From Zhengitettix transpicula (Eukaryota; Arthropoda; Insecta; Orthoptera; Tetrigidae), in contig CM073593.1 of NCBI GenBank assembly GCA_037074705.1, forward strand, positions 19,247,001-19,311,000: 64,000 nucleotides of DNA, written 5' to 3'. Positions 12,051 to 23,985 of this stretch are shown one piece after another. Under the pieces are notes generated by a model that worked only from the letters and a program-made list of their open reading frames with translations, ran no database searches and was not told the DNA's origin. Each line of letters begins with the position of its first letter. Position 1 is the stretch's first letter. The translations under genes were made by a program, and so were the position numbers.

Positions 12051-14271
12051 TGACAGACTTTATAATAACTATTATTACTACTTTTGTAATTCTTTTCTTG
12101 GACTTGAGGCGTTTTTCAGGAAAAGTTAAATTTTGTATATAATAAAATAAATTTTTGAAATTTTAGTTCAATTACTTTCCGGATCGGGCTACTTTGACCC
12201 TTACTACCCTACCTTTCTCAATTAAATATGCATTTATGATGGTTTCATGAGCTGAAGCCGTAGGATCTATATATGAAACACATAAGAAAAATTTGAGTTA
12301 TACGATTTTTCATTACGTAATTAAATTGAAAATGCCTACTTTATAAGTTCCCTAACCTTGAATGAAATATTTTTAACCTTTCTTCTATTTTTAATTAAGC
12401 CTAATAACTCATAAAAAGGTATGAATATCCTAATTTAACAACCCTCTTCTCACATATGTACTTAATTTTCTTTTTACTGAATAATTGAGACTGAATTGTA
12501 TGAGTGGTTTAATGTCCTCAGCATACGTAACGTTTAGTTTTACATTAATATGAATCAATAATTATTGTCTTGAATGTGTTTCATGTTACTATAATTTGTT
12601 AGTATATTTGTAAATACCGAGAATTTTTTGTAGTTAAGCATTGTTTTTAATCTTTAAACTTTCATATAATAATATAAATTTGGTTCTTAGCTGCGGATTA
12701 ATGAAATGAATAAATAATTCTTGCTATAATCAAATAAAGTTGTAGAACGATCATACCTTTATAAATATGGAATTTACCAGACATTGACTGACGCGACTTC
12801 GTAATTCACGAGGAAATTAAATTGATCGCAACATAAACTATGGGCTGTGTCACGGCCTCGCTATCACAAATTTTGAGAGTGCATATGCATGTTCTGTACC
12901 ACGCCGGCTAATAAATTTGTAGTTCGACATAAAATCATCTTTCAGTTATATATGACGCCACAAACACTTTTGTCATTCTATAAATTTACATGTACTACGC
13001 ATCACATTTTCGAAAAAAAGATTGTTAAGAAAATTAACAAGGAATCCTATTAATGCAGGAAAATGATCGAGAGAGCAACGTTTCATTTTATATTCAATGG
13101 TTACACGGGATAAAAGACACTGATAATACCTTATATGTGAAAAAAATAAACCTATCTCTGTAGAAGGCCATAATTTGAAAATATATTAACAAATAACAGA
13201 TGATAAAATTATTTATTACATTACTATTTATACTAGTTATAATTATATATGTTTTAAAGAACTGCATTTAATTTAGTGTATATAATATAAACGTTCATTA
13301 CCGTATATTGTATCGCTTCCTTTTTTTTGTGACCTGGACTTGAAAATTAATTTTAAGTTAGTCCCATCGAGATAGATGTGGTGAATTCGTTCCCTTCAAT
13401 TGTGTCGAGTAAACCGAGCGTGGGAGAAACTTGCGATGTGTTTGAATCTCATTGAGCAGCAGTTGGAGGCTCATATCGATTCGTAATTTACAACGGAAAC
13501 TGCACCTGCCAGAAATGAGAATTCTCGTCGATTGAGTCACAAACACTCGCATTCAGCAGACAACTAATACATGAATCTAAAGTTCGTAAATCTAACAGAC
13601 TGTTAAGGACTGCGTAGGCTGTCAGTTGGTATGATTTGAATTCCTGGTCGCCTCTGTGTAGCGGGACAGTCTATCTCACATCTCACCTAATATAAATTTA
13701 AATAAAATTCTCGATTGCTAAGTCCCTAAAATAATACCGCAACGGTCTATATATTTAAAAATATTTGTAAAATATAATTAATATGTATATATACAATTTT
13801 TTTGTGATGGCTAAAACAGAATATGTATCAATATTAGTATCCACCAGGGTTCACCTGAAATATAATTTCAAACCAATTTATGTCCATTGAAATATCCAAA
13901 ACTTACTAATTCTATGATTTGTGTAATAATCTTTACTGTTATAATATAAAATGTAAAACACAAAATGTAACTATTCATATATAACTTGCGGTTATATTTT
14001 AGTAGTTATATTTTAGTAGTTTTAGTATAATACTTCAGGTATTTATCAAATTCGTAATTAGTTTATACAGGTAAAACAATTCTAACTCACATTACATTCA
14101 TAAATAGAATACTTGATTAATTAAGTGTTGCTAACTTTAAAACCCGGAAAGTTAAGTAACGATCTAATTAGACCTCAACCGTGAACCGTGAACTATTAAT
14201 TAATTATTAACTCTGGTGTATGGAGCAGCAATGTAGTAAAATACAGTTTAAAAGTTGCGGAACAATCTGGA
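12051..14271. other. No recognised gene; GC patch at 13358-13560
   Basis: AT-rich sequence. The patch at 13358-13552 is open for 64 codons on minus and has a composition different from its flanks, but no family is recognised. A duplicated TTATATTTTAGTAGT word occurs near 13992-14020. Confidence 0.3.
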
Positions 14272-14668
14272 AATTGTTTACATCTGGAGCAGGGCTTTTT
14301 ATCTGAAACATGGACACGAAGAAAATTGAGAAATAATACCTGGATAGTTTTGAAATTGGAGAAAAATTTAAAAAAATTAAGTGGACAGATGTGGTAAAAA
14401 GTGAAGAAGTTCTAAGAAAAGAACCTTGAATTGAGAGTTTTTAAGAGGAAAGAAAACTGAATAGAACGCATAATAAGTGTCAGGACTTAATCGAAGGAGT
14501 CACGGATAGAGTGTCAGGTCGTGGAAAAAGAAGAGCACAGCTGCTGGACGACTTGAAGTGAAAAATATAAAAATTGGATGATGAAGGAAGAAGCTCAGAA
14601 CTGGGAAAGGAGTAGGAAGAAATTTATAATGAAAGGAAATTTCAATCTAGAAGAGATAATAAAACAAT
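14272..14668 (+). pseudogene. LINE reverse-transcriptase C-terminal remnant
   Basis: Translated pieces in shifting frames read ETWTRRK, KWTDVVKSEEVLRKE, LIEGVTDRVSGRGKRRAQ and YKNWMMKEEAQNWE. This order (W-R-x-x pattern, KWTD...EEVL, GRGKRRxQLLDDLK, then a Trp/Glu-rich tail) matches the C-terminal tail that follows the RT domain in many insect non-LTR retrotransposons. Stop codons and frameshifts interrupt it, so it is dead. The palm and fingers are absent. The clade (RTE-like or other) cannot be set from the tail alone. Confidence 0.65.
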
Positions 14669-15741
14669 AATTTAAAATCGTTTGACTTATTTGTATATAA
14701 TTATGTAGTTTACACTGAAAAAATCATTGAACCATTTATTAAAGAACTAATAATAAATATAATGTTCCAATTGTGGAGATTTAAATAATTTACTATTTCT
14801 ACTGATAAATCCAAGGATTTTTATTGTACTTATATGAGGTTCAAACATCGTTTTATATTAAGAAAGAAAATTACTAAATTGAATAAAATTTGTCTAGTTT
14901 TGTTTTAAAACATCACAAATTGATAAGTCACAGGTGCTTTCAAATCTGTAAAATTATTGGGCACTTGCGTGTGATACCAAATTCTAGCTTTAGAGGAAGA
15001 AACTCAGAAACGTCATGGCTTCCAAATGCTTTTAAGAACATTCGAAGATCGTATTTACTAAGTCGGCGATGAAGAAAGACGAGTGAGGGTAGATGGAATA
15101 TTTGGCACCTCCGGTTATTAGATTTTTCACCCTCTTCAAAATTAATTCCAGGGTCTTCACCTTTCAATTTATCAACCGCAGCCGCCTTGTTCCTCGCATA
15201 CCTCATATAGGCCTAACTTTCCGCTTCGTTGAATAAATGGAGAATTTGGCTATTTTTTCTCGTGAATAAGAAAATTCTCAAAATCTTCACAGACAACGGT
15301 TCATGAATCTTAAAATTTCAACGTATTTTTAGTATGGCTGAAACAGACATTTACATTCATTTTAGACGAATGCCTAGTAAAAGTATATTATAAACATTTA
15401 CAAATAAGATTTCATTTCGAAATTAAACTCCAAATTTATATATAAACTCTGAAATATGCATGTACTTTCATCGTAAATACAAATTAAATTAATCAGAAAA
15501 ATTTATTAATTTTCAGTGATTGATAGCTTGAAAATAAAATTATTTCAAATAGTTTATTTCATAAAACGAGAAAAAATTTTAATTGTATTAAACTTTATTA
15601 TTTTAACAAGAGAATTTTTAAAATCAGAAAAAATATATTTATTAATTAAAACCAAAAGGATTATTTCCATACAACTTTTCTCCACAATTTTTCAACTTCA
15701 TCATGTAATATACAGTTCAAATATATATATAGAATATCTAA
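14669..15741. other. No recognised gene
   Basis: Contains a pair of overlapping opposite frames at 14890-15206 of unknown meaning and a very AT-rich 79-codon frame at 15516-15755 (Ile/Lys/Leu-rich) just upstream of the IS256 fragment. The latter does not match IS256 transposase and may be chance. Confidence 0.3.
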
Positions 15742-15993
15742 GAAAATTTATGTAGTTATTTCAAGTATTCTGATCCAGTGAGGAGAGTAATTTACACCAC
15801 TAATCCCATAGAGGGATTACACAGGCAAATGAGGAAATTCACCAAGACCAAAGGCTCATTTACCAGCATAAATTCCTTTTGGCTAATTCACAAAAAAGAA
15901 AGGATGATAAGCATTATGATGGCTACTATAAACCATTTAGCTTTCCAAAAATCGATCTTGAAAAACATATTCCAATTTTTGAAGCTCAAAGAA
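15742..15993 (+). pseudogene. IS256-family (Transposase_mut) C-terminal fragment, bacterial type
   Basis: The frame reads ENLCSYFKYSDPVRR, then IYTTNPIEGLHRQMRKF and TKTKGSFTS. This is the signature of bacterial IS256-family transposases: a Tyr-Phe-x-Tyr lead-in, the conserved IYTTNxIE box containing the third catalytic acidic residue (the Glu of the DDE triad), and the basic RQxRKxTKTKG(S/A)F segment. Downstream, MMATINHLAFQKS and FQFLKLK weakly follow the usual WTxPIxNWxxxxxQLxIxFxxRL ending. The first two catalytic Asp residues and roughly three quarters of the protein are missing, and the frame continues only to about 16047. Neighbours are ordinary AT-rich insect-type repeats, so this appears to be a decayed bacterial transfer, or an assembly chimera. 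Eukaryotic MULE transposases do not normally carry this box. Confidence 0.7.
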
Positions 15994-16661
15994 GATGGAA
16001 AGTTTCAGCTCTATATATATATAACTGTCATTGGTCGCAATTTCTGACTATAAATATTAAAAAAAATTTTGGTTTTAAATTAATTAATATATTTTTATGA
16101 AATTTTCGCTGTGTTGTCTATTTATTAGCGTTAATTGTAATTTTTGACCAATTTCAGAAGTCCCTCGAATTTTTATGAGAAATTTTACATTGTTTTAAAT
16201 TGTCAATACCATTTAAAAAAATTGTAGGCTAATAATTAATTAATTTATTATTATAACAATGACATTGAAAGAAAATAATCAGTTTTCCTGTAATATTCTG
16301 GAATGAAATACCAGTTCTAACTATATTTATAAACGGGTAGAGTTACGGTTAATACTCTTTAGCATGTTATACAAACGTTTAGAGTTATGAAGAAAAGAAT
16401 GAACAAATTAAATGAGATTTTTTTGCGATTGATTAAAGTTTTTTCATAAAAATTATGAGTTTGAAAAATTTTCAACTCAGTTATGCCTTGAAAAGTGAGT
16501 AAAATATTCGTGGCCAGATTTACATAAAATAAATTCTTCGTGATATTGAGTTACATGCACATTTCTCAGGCCATGCACCATAAGATTAATAGATATATTT
16601 ATCGGACATCAGTTACATAAATAAAATGCCCTATAAATCACAAACACTTTAATACAAAATA
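15994..16661. other. No gene seen
   Basis: Very AT-rich; no motif supporting an extension of the IS256 fragment beyond about 16047. Confidence 0.4.
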
Positions 16662-16703
16662 ACATTACGTTTCGTTCCATTTTTGGAATTTCTTCAGGTG
16701 AAG
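16662..16703 (-). ncRNA. Hammerhead ribozyme-like motif 2
   Basis: On minus: TTCACC, CTGAAGA, a stem II hairpin TTCCA/TGGAA with an A-rich loop, then GAAACGTA. The catalytic core words are intact and stem II is a clean 5-bp hairpin. Stem I is only partly paired (CAC against AUG). No protein-coding PLE piece lies within 1 kb. Confidence 0.5.
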
Positions 16704-17598
16704 CTAAAACAAAAATATATTGGCACACAATGCAACCAAAATAAATGCTTCAGACACGCTGCTATGTAATACCAAATATTTATTTAAATTACGTAATATT
16801 ACAAGACATAGTTTGAAATAATTTTTTTATCTTAAAATAATTGTTTTACTAATTGTTTTCATGTAATGTTTAAATGAAAATTCTTTTTCTTCAAATTTTT
16901 AGATATTCATCAATAATGTTTTTGTTTCACTACAACTGAAGTAGTTCCAAAAACTTAGTTGGTATTTAAATGTTTCTGAAAGCTTGGCCGACTTATTCAT
17001 TTATTAATAAAAATCTTCTACTGAATTTTCTGTGAGTTGTTTTATATTTTTAGTCGCGTTAGCATGTTAGATATCAGTCCGCGCCAGGTTGTCGTGTTAG
17101 TAAATTATCGCCCACTACAGATTTTATTTAAAAAACATATATCTGCAATAAATTTTTATTGCACCTGTATAAAAATATAAATTAATTGTATGAAAAATGA
17201 AAATCAGTATTATCAAAATTAAAATTAATTATTTTGGAATGATCGGATTTCTCGTAATCATAATTAAGAATGTATTATTCTCTCTAGGTAAAAAAGTATT
17301 AGTAAAAATAATTATTTCGATACGATTGGTTTACTTTATACACAGCTTAATGCAATTAAATCAGTGACAATTATTCCAAAACTAATTATTAGTAAAAAAT
17401 CTTAATTTTGAACGAATTAGGCTCCCCATAGCTCAATTCAGCCATAATTTTAGTCATTTGACAGATTCTATGGTTTTATTAAGCCTTTACTCATTTTAAT
17501 TGCATATGTATAATAGACTACCTAAAATTGTTGAAACCTATACATACTTTGAGAAAAATAGTTATAGACTTTGATTTAGTTTTCTAATTATTAAAAAA
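16704..17598. other. No gene seen
   Basis: AT-rich; nothing supportable. Confidence 0.4.
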
Positions 17599-18289
17599 CT
17601 AGCTGGGTGTCAGCGTTTCATGGGTATTCATTCTTTACATTCACGACCAAATATAATGATATACACATGTAACCAAAATGTTTCAAGAGTCTCGCTTGAA
17701 ATAATTCGTCAGTTTTAGCACATTAAAAATCTATTAAATTATAATGATTATTAGGTATTGATTTTACCGTCATTTTTGTCTCCTCCAGTACATAAAAAAT
17801 TGGGCAAAATCGTTGGTACGTGCCATATTTATCCCATGTCAGTCATTTAAAAGTCAAGATCCTTAAAAGAAAATTAGTTCCACTGATCGCATAATCTTTC
17901 GTATTGTTTTTATTGCCATTCGATGGTGCCTTGCTGGATAAAATATTACTTTTTATTCATTCAAAATATTTCTGCTTTATTTCACTACGAAAAAAAAAAT
18001 TATTTACTTTGTTGTGCAGTATCGTCGCGTAGTAACGTCTCTCTCGAGCGTGCTGTGACATCATAATTTCTTGACGCGGAATAATTTAACACAATATGAT
18101 CACATTTTTTAATTATAATTCTTTCCACCTTTATGCTATGGGTTTGTCACCCCCACAGTACCGGTTCTCGATTTTGGCAGAATACGTATACCAATTTTTG
18201 TTGCATTCTGTCCACGCGATAAAATTTGTATAAAGAACAACGTAAATACATACATACATACAAATATACATCCTTTTTTATTATATAGA
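17599..18289 (-). mobile_element. Non-autonomous Helitron-type element with clean ends (copy 4)
   Basis: On minus the element begins A/TCTATATAATAAAAAAG with the T at 18289 and ends CACCCAGCTAG/T with the G at 17599. TC...CTAG inserted between A and T is the canonical Helitron junction. It is 691 bp long. The subterminal region at the 5' side is CATACATACATAC-rich as in other copies. The 3' hairpin is weaker than in copy 1 because CCCGGGC words have mutated to CATGAAACGCTG. No Rep/helicase is encoded. Confidence 0.65.
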
Positions 18290-19554
18290 TGGTAATAAAT
18301 CATTTTATTTTCATTACTATCAGTGTTGAGTCTTTATGGGGAAACATATCGTCAGCCATCGGTGTGCTTCAATCTATATACATACTATTTATGATACCCC
18401 TAAGCTTTATATGAAAATAATATACACCTCCAAACCCTAAAACTAATATTTTCAAAAATTAAAATTTTTCATACCACTTAAAAATAGAAATAATATCATA
18501 TTTAACAGGTTTCTCATGCACATCAGTAAAGTGATTTGTCGGAATTATATATAATTAATTAATTATAAACACTGAGCTTTACTGTTGTGTTGAATAATAC
18601 ACTAACGCATGATCAAACAAGATACGTTATATTTAGCGAGCAACAGGGAGCCACTTTTGTGCAGTGATGAAGCCAACCTGTCAGACTCGAGTGAGTAGAG
18701 CTAATGTTAGCTCAGACTCTTCCAAATTTCATAAACAATTTAACAGCTTTTAGACACGCTGGAGAGGAGTTTTAGAGGCGCGCATTTACGTACATTTATC
18801 ACACCTGAGGAGGAGATTCGATCCAAACGGCATACATCTTTAGAAATAACGGTAAATAGAAATATGTTGCATTGATCGAACTAGTCAATAATTTATGCAA
18901 CGTGTCTATTAAAGACCTGGGACAGAAAATGCCTGAATTATTGAATAATGGATGAATACTAGATATCGTTGAGAAGCAAAGCTTCGAGGATGTGGGAAGA
19001 ATGGTAAGTTTAAAAGTTTGTTAAAATGAAATGTACTTTATATAAAATATTTATAATAATAAAACAAAATATCAAAATAAGAATTTTCAACGTATTCACA
19101 AATTTATATTAGATGAATACGGAAGTAATTAATGGCTCATTATAACTGTTAGCCGAATCTTTCCATTAAGATGGAATTAATTATGTATTTAAACATTTTA
19201 ATTCCATCTATATAATTAATATTAAATTGTCTTAATTAAAATTGTCTAAAATCTATGCACACTGTGAAGAAACGAATTGTAGTCTAAAATTTAGGTTTAT
19301 AATAATTAAAAATGCTATAAAATATTATATTTTAATTAATATAAGTGCTGACGGTGAAAAATATCGACAGCCATAAATAAAGTGTTACGAATAAAGTTTA
19401 AATTTACTTAAAAAATATAAAATATAATAATGAAAGACAACTGACTATTTATGCAATATTTTATTAATTTATATAGTGTAATTGCAATTAAAACAATACG
19501 TCTGTGTTAAAAAATATACTAATTATAGTATCTCTTTGAGAGACATTCCGTGGT
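18290..19554. other. No recognised gene
   Basis: Includes ATGAAGCCAACC at 18667 followed closely by a GTGAGTAG donor-like site, a possible but unsupported short 5' exon. The rest is AT-rich. Confidence 0.25.
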
Positions 19555-19720
19555 AATGAGAGAAGCTTAGAAACATGATTTAACTGACGGAGTCGTATAT
19601 GGAATTGTCGTGCTATAAGCAAGGGAGAAACACTCGGTTAAAAATCTCAACCTAGTGTTCTACCTTCAATTTTGAATCTGAGCAATATTCAACTAAAGTT
19701 TTCTTCTGGAGCTATTAATT
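19555..19720 (+). repeat. Dispersed repeat R, copy 1
   Basis: Shares ordered blocks with 58064-58240: GAAACAT, TTTGACTGA/TTTAACTGA, GGAGTCGT, TGGAATTxTCGTGC, GAGAAA, TTAAAAATC, GAGxAATA and TTTTCTTC. Two copies in 64 kb suggest a medium-copy repeat of unknown type with no coding content. Confidence 0.5.
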
Positions 19721-20172
19721 TCCTTTTATATCTCGAGGCTGATCAACCTGTGTAACTACAGACGGTTGATTCCAAAAATTGAATACGAGTATCAAGTAAT
19801 CTTATTGCAGATTTCAGAGTTAAGAAAGCGAATTTATATATTCCATGAATTGATGACGAACTTGAAAGTCGAACTCATTTTACAAGTTTTTGATCCAAAA
19901 CCATACTGAACAGAATAGTATTGATAGTAACACTAATTTTATTAATGTAAAATGTAGAACTATGACTTTTTAATTTCATTATTTGACAAATAAATGAAAA
20001 TCTGTCTGGAATGGAAAACTATGGCAGACATGCCATAAATGTCTCTATTTTTCTTCAAAACACAAAGGTTTCATTTTTAATTAATTTCTTATTTTAATCG
20101 TTAACGTCCAAGTAGTGTAACAAAATTCAATACACCGTGAAAAGCATGATTTGACTTTATTTTAAAATTAAT
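19721..20172. other. No gene seen
   Basis: AT-rich; nothing supportable. Confidence 0.4.
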
Positions 20173-20293
20173 ATGCCCACCTATTGTGGTGTAGGGGTCA
20201 ACGTGACTGCCTCGCATCACAGAGGTCCCGGAATGGATGTTTGTATACGTGAGAGAAACTCTTGACAAATCAGGTCCCCGAATCAGCAACATG
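20173..20293 (+). mobile_element. tRNA-derived SINE fragment, tRNA head
   Basis: Contains TGGTGTAGGGGTCAACG, fitting a polymerase III A box, and then GCATCACAGAGGTCCCGG, identical to the head of the SINE at 8590. The GGTTCGA B-box word itself has been disrupted (GGAATGG). The 3' part is missing or unrelated. Together with 8590 and 51640 it defines one SINE family. Confidence 0.6.
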
Positions 20294-20569
20294 AGTTCCC
20301 TTAATTAGGGAACAATTAGTTGTTAATGCGACTGTAAATGAATCAACATAAAAAAATTCATACAATCGTATAGCATTTAATATCTTTAAGATTCAAACCT
20401 AACCATAAATAAACAATATTTCCTTTCTAATGTAAACAATTAATTTAAAACCAACTGTTGGCATGTTGTAATGTACTATTTAAATGTTTTTATGAAGTTA
20501 ATTTTATGAATATAAACTCCTGTCTTATAAAATACTACTAAGGAGTCTAATTGATGTGTTTTGGTTGGC

Positions 20570-20895
20570 AGCATCTTAAGTTCTCTGATTTGGTATATAA
20601 ATACAAAACTGCAGTCGCTTGTTACACAGTTTGAGCAGTTTAAAGCTTCTCCGGCAGGGACCGAGCACTCCCAAAGTTGGCTTCCTGGGATGAGCGTCAA
20701 GCCGAGACAAAGGACCAGTCGAAATTTCCCTACAACAGCGAAACAATGCTGAAGAAGCTGTTCGTCTCCCGAACAAAGGCGGCGAACGCCACGGTCGGTT
20801 CCAGCGTCGCTCTTGAGGACCAACAAGATCAATGTTGACGTCCAATCCGCGTACATTCAAGACAGGGACATCGTCAAGTACTTGCAAGAAATGGT
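20570..20895 (+). other. GC-rich patch with coding-like features, unidentified
   Basis: This patch has much higher GC than its flanks. One frame reads KFPYNSETMLKKLFVSRT and continues to a stop after about 50 codons. A second frame then reads NVDVQSAYIQDRDIVKY and ends at ATG followed by GTAAAC, which could be a splice donor at 20894. The frames join only with a shift, so if it was an exon it is now damaged. I do not recognise the protein. It could instead be an unknown repeat. Confidence 0.25.
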
Positions 20896-22079
20896 AAACG
20901 GTGTATCCATTAATATCAAGTAGACGCTGTTAATTTAATTTGTTTTAAACTTAAATGATTTTAAAGGCACGAGTTGTCAGTCGGTGATTGAATGCTTAAG
21001 AACGTCGGGTGGACGACGACCACGGTTGAATTGAAGTGCCACGGGCTACGTGACTTGAATTAATATCGTACCAGATTTCGAGAAAAAGAGTAGAGAATTC
21101 CAACAATGCGCGATGGTGAATAGTATTCTATAATATGAATATTGGTTTTATATATTTTTTATTTCATCTTAAACCTTCATCAGAACTATCAAAAGCCAAT
21201 CAAAAAACATGTGTTTTTCTTCATACGTTTCTAGTAAATTAACCTAAAAATTCAGATACTTGAATATCTCTTACTCATGAGCACTATTAAATACATGTAG
21301 ATAAAAAAGAATGGAATAGAAGAAAAAAACTATAAGACAGACCTGGATATAACTATGTCATTGACATAGAGAAAATAAAAACATTGACAGTCTGAATTAA
21401 AAAGCGCGTCTCTACATTTTAAAGAAGAAATGCTTAGTACCGAGTCCGGAATGCAACCAGAAATTCACATACAGTACCAAGAGCATAATCAACGCATTGG
21501 TTATGAAAGATTTCGTTGTATCAACTACTAATTACCAATTCGAATGTTACTTGCCCTTCTCGTTTTTATTTTAAAGTTCTGCATAGTAAATAGCCGGGAA
21601 ATACTTAATTTCTCTTACAAAATAAAGGACTGTTTTTGAAGTTCTAAGAATTTTACTCTGAACCAACTGGCTGCTGCTATAGCTGCATGATTTAGTGCAG
21701 ACAGAATTATCACCGCAGAAGTAATTCAGTTTCATATAAATATATTGAATCAGAAACATTGCTGTCTTTAAAAGGCACGTTGTAACATTAAGGGACAAAA
21801 TTAAATATAAATATTTTTGGGTATTAAGTGACAGCTACTGCCATTGTAATACAAATACGTAAATAAAACATTATATACGGTTGTGTTACACATACTATAA
21901 GATTACGATTATGAACAATATGGCCAAAAAAACAGACATAACAGGAATATTGACCATAATCGTAATATATATATATATATACAAAGACGTAAATTTTAAC
22001 ATTATTAGATGATTAATACCGAAATCTGGAGACAAACAATTAGATGACTACATTTGATTTAAACTAATTTTTATAATGA
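20896..22079. other. No recognised gene
   Basis: Holds a (TA)n tract at about 21966-21981 and a 75-codon minus frame at 21571-21798 without known motifs. Confidence 0.4.
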
Positions 22080-22180
22080 AATAAGTCAGTTATGACATAA
22101 CTTTAAAAATGATTGTAGTCGTGAGTATGGATATACTTGATGAGTAAAAAATTAATTTGGATGATGTTCCTTAAATAACT
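22080..22180 (+). repeat. Dispersed repeat S, copy 1
   Basis: The segment from AGTCAGTTATGAC to GATGATGTTCCTTAAAT is repeated with changes at 29165-29255, including GAGTAAAAA, TTAATTTG and ATGATGTTCCTTAAAT. Nature unknown. Confidence 0.5.
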
Positions 22181-22440
22181 GGGATCAAGTATATCATTAG
22201 GGGAAATTCCGAATGTGTTTGATATCAGTTAGTTTCTGATACCTCAGGAAAAAATTAATAACATACAATGAACAATTTATTTGTATTTATTATCATAATG
22301 AAAAAAAATTAGTTATCAATATTAAAAATATAAACAAGTGTTATTATATTGAATTGAATAGTTGCAATATTGTGTATTTTGATTTTAGGTTGTGAAGCAA
22401 TGAAGGTCTTATCCGCGGTTCGGGAGGACGAATATTTTTA

Positions 22441-22640
22441 AATTCAGGAAAATACTAAAATCTTGGTAAAAAAATGTATTAAATGCTAGAGGGTCACCAG
22501 AAATAATTTATTATACATATTTTATTATTTATTTTTCTATTAAAAATCCAGAAAAATAGTAAAATCTTGATAAGCACACGCATTAAATGTTGAAGGGTGG
22601 AACTTGGATGTTACCATAAATAATTTATTATACAGATTTT
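22441..22640 (+). repeat. Tandem duplication, about 105-bp spacing
   Basis: Two diverged units, 22441-22527 and 22546-22640, share TCCAGAAAAATAxTAAAATC, ATTAAATG, AGGGT, CCA and AAATAATTTATTATACA in order. The unit is non-coding. Confidence 0.55.
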
Positions 22641-23772
22641 TCGAGTATTTAATCGTCGGATTAAGAAAATGTCAGACGATTAATAGAAATTAACATATTT
22701 CCGATTAATCTAAATATTCGATTAACAAAACCAGGCCTAAAAAAGTTTAATACATAACTACGCTAGGATGTAAATAATAAAAAAGTGGAAGAAAATAGAG
22801 AAGGAGGAAAAAGAGAATAGGTCAATAAGTCTGAAAGTGGCAGGGAGTAGCTGAAAGTAGATGGAGAAGTAAGGAACGGACAGTAGAGGAAAGTGAGTAT
22901 TTTTAGTGAAGTCGATAGTTTTATAAGTAGCAGAAATCAGTAGAAAAATCACAAACATACAGGAGGAAAATTGTAGTGACCAGAGTAATATCCAATGAAG
23001 AAAAAGGCTGTGAAGATATTAAGATTGCGGTGATCGTCAATTGAACAGGACATCAGAGGATCAACGAGTTGTGTTATGAAATTCGTTAAAAATTAATAAC
23101 AATACGAAGAATATGTCGGTAAATAATGATATAATGATCTTTGGGTGATGGGGTATGCCATTGGTTTTCTTGAGACTTGATATCTTTGGTTTTTCTTTCT
23201 TTTCAGTTTTTGTCTTGTGTGATAAATAAAATACTTGAAAAATAATGTGTTTATTTTTCACCACTAAAGTTTGAGCGAACATATACTGGAGATAGATAAT
23301 TTGAGTAACTACTTTATTACAGTTGTCTACCTAAAGGAACCACCCAGAAAAAAAGAGCAATATATCGCCGGATACATGAAATTCCATCAGTCCTCGAATG
23401 AGGAAACAGGATACGTCATTACATAAAATTACAAAAGAATTATAAGCAACAATTAATAGGAATAGATGTTGATGTGAACTAAAATAAAAATCGGGACACA
23501 AAAAATTGTCTGTCCTACATAACTGAAAGTACAATATAATATTTATATTTACTCAATAGAATAAATTTTGTTTACGTCTGATATCTTTGCTTATCATTTT
23601 CATATTTGTTGTGTTTGTCATCTACAGATGTGATAATTATTTTTCATTCCTGTTTGCTCATTAGTGGACTAATAGAATAAATTAAGACATCTAAATCTTT
23701 AGTCGCTAACCTAATTCAATACTATGGAGTTTAAAAAAATTATAAAATGAAAAATTTACGTCTGGTTGAAAT
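22641..23772. other. No recognised gene; purine-rich tract
   Basis: 22780-22960 is strongly A/G-biased on plus (GGAAGAAAATAGAGAAGGAGG-type words), which may be a decayed LINE or simple-repeat region. The remainder has only short frames. Confidence 0.35.
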
Positions 23773-23985
23773 TTATTAATAAGAAAGATAGACAATTCAG
23801 ACAAAAAGTGACAAATTAATACCACACAACGTTTCTGGGATCCTTGTTCCTTTCGTCAGGCGCGAAAAAAGAGCCTAGAGCGACAAACCTGCACTTGTCA
23901 GCTGACAAAACTCAACTTTTGAGTTTGTGGTATTTATATTATCACTTTTTTGTCTTAATTGGCTATCTTTCTTATTCATTAAAAA
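23773..23985 (-). mobile_element. Penelope-type terminal unit with inverted ends and a hammerhead-like motif
   Basis: Its two ends are inverted copies of one another: the left end runs from ATAAGAAAGATAGACAATTC to AATACCACA, and the right end, read on minus, repeats ATAAGAAAGATAGCCAATT through AATACCACA. Between them lie hammerhead-like motif 3, a TTGTCAGCTGACAA palindrome and an AAACTCAA/TTTGAGTTT hairpin. The same outer sequence flanks the GIY-YIG-coding piece at 26190-26862, which ties the unit to a Penelope-like element. It has no coding. Confidence 0.6.
23822..23864 (-). ncRNA. Hammerhead ribozyme-like motif 3
   Basis: On minus: CGCGCC, CTGACGA, a hairpin region AAGGAACAAGGATCCCA, GAAACGTT and GTGTGG. 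Core CUGANGA and GAAA are intact, stem III is the minimal ACGU, and stem I can form three pairs (CGC with GUG, one of them G-U). The closing pair of stem II is not canonical, so activity is doubtful. Confidence 0.45.

Noticed and set aside
15516..15755. 79-codon frame as the upstream part of the IS256 transposase
   Set aside because: Its residues do not match the IS256 catalytic domain and it is in a different frame; composition alone explains it.
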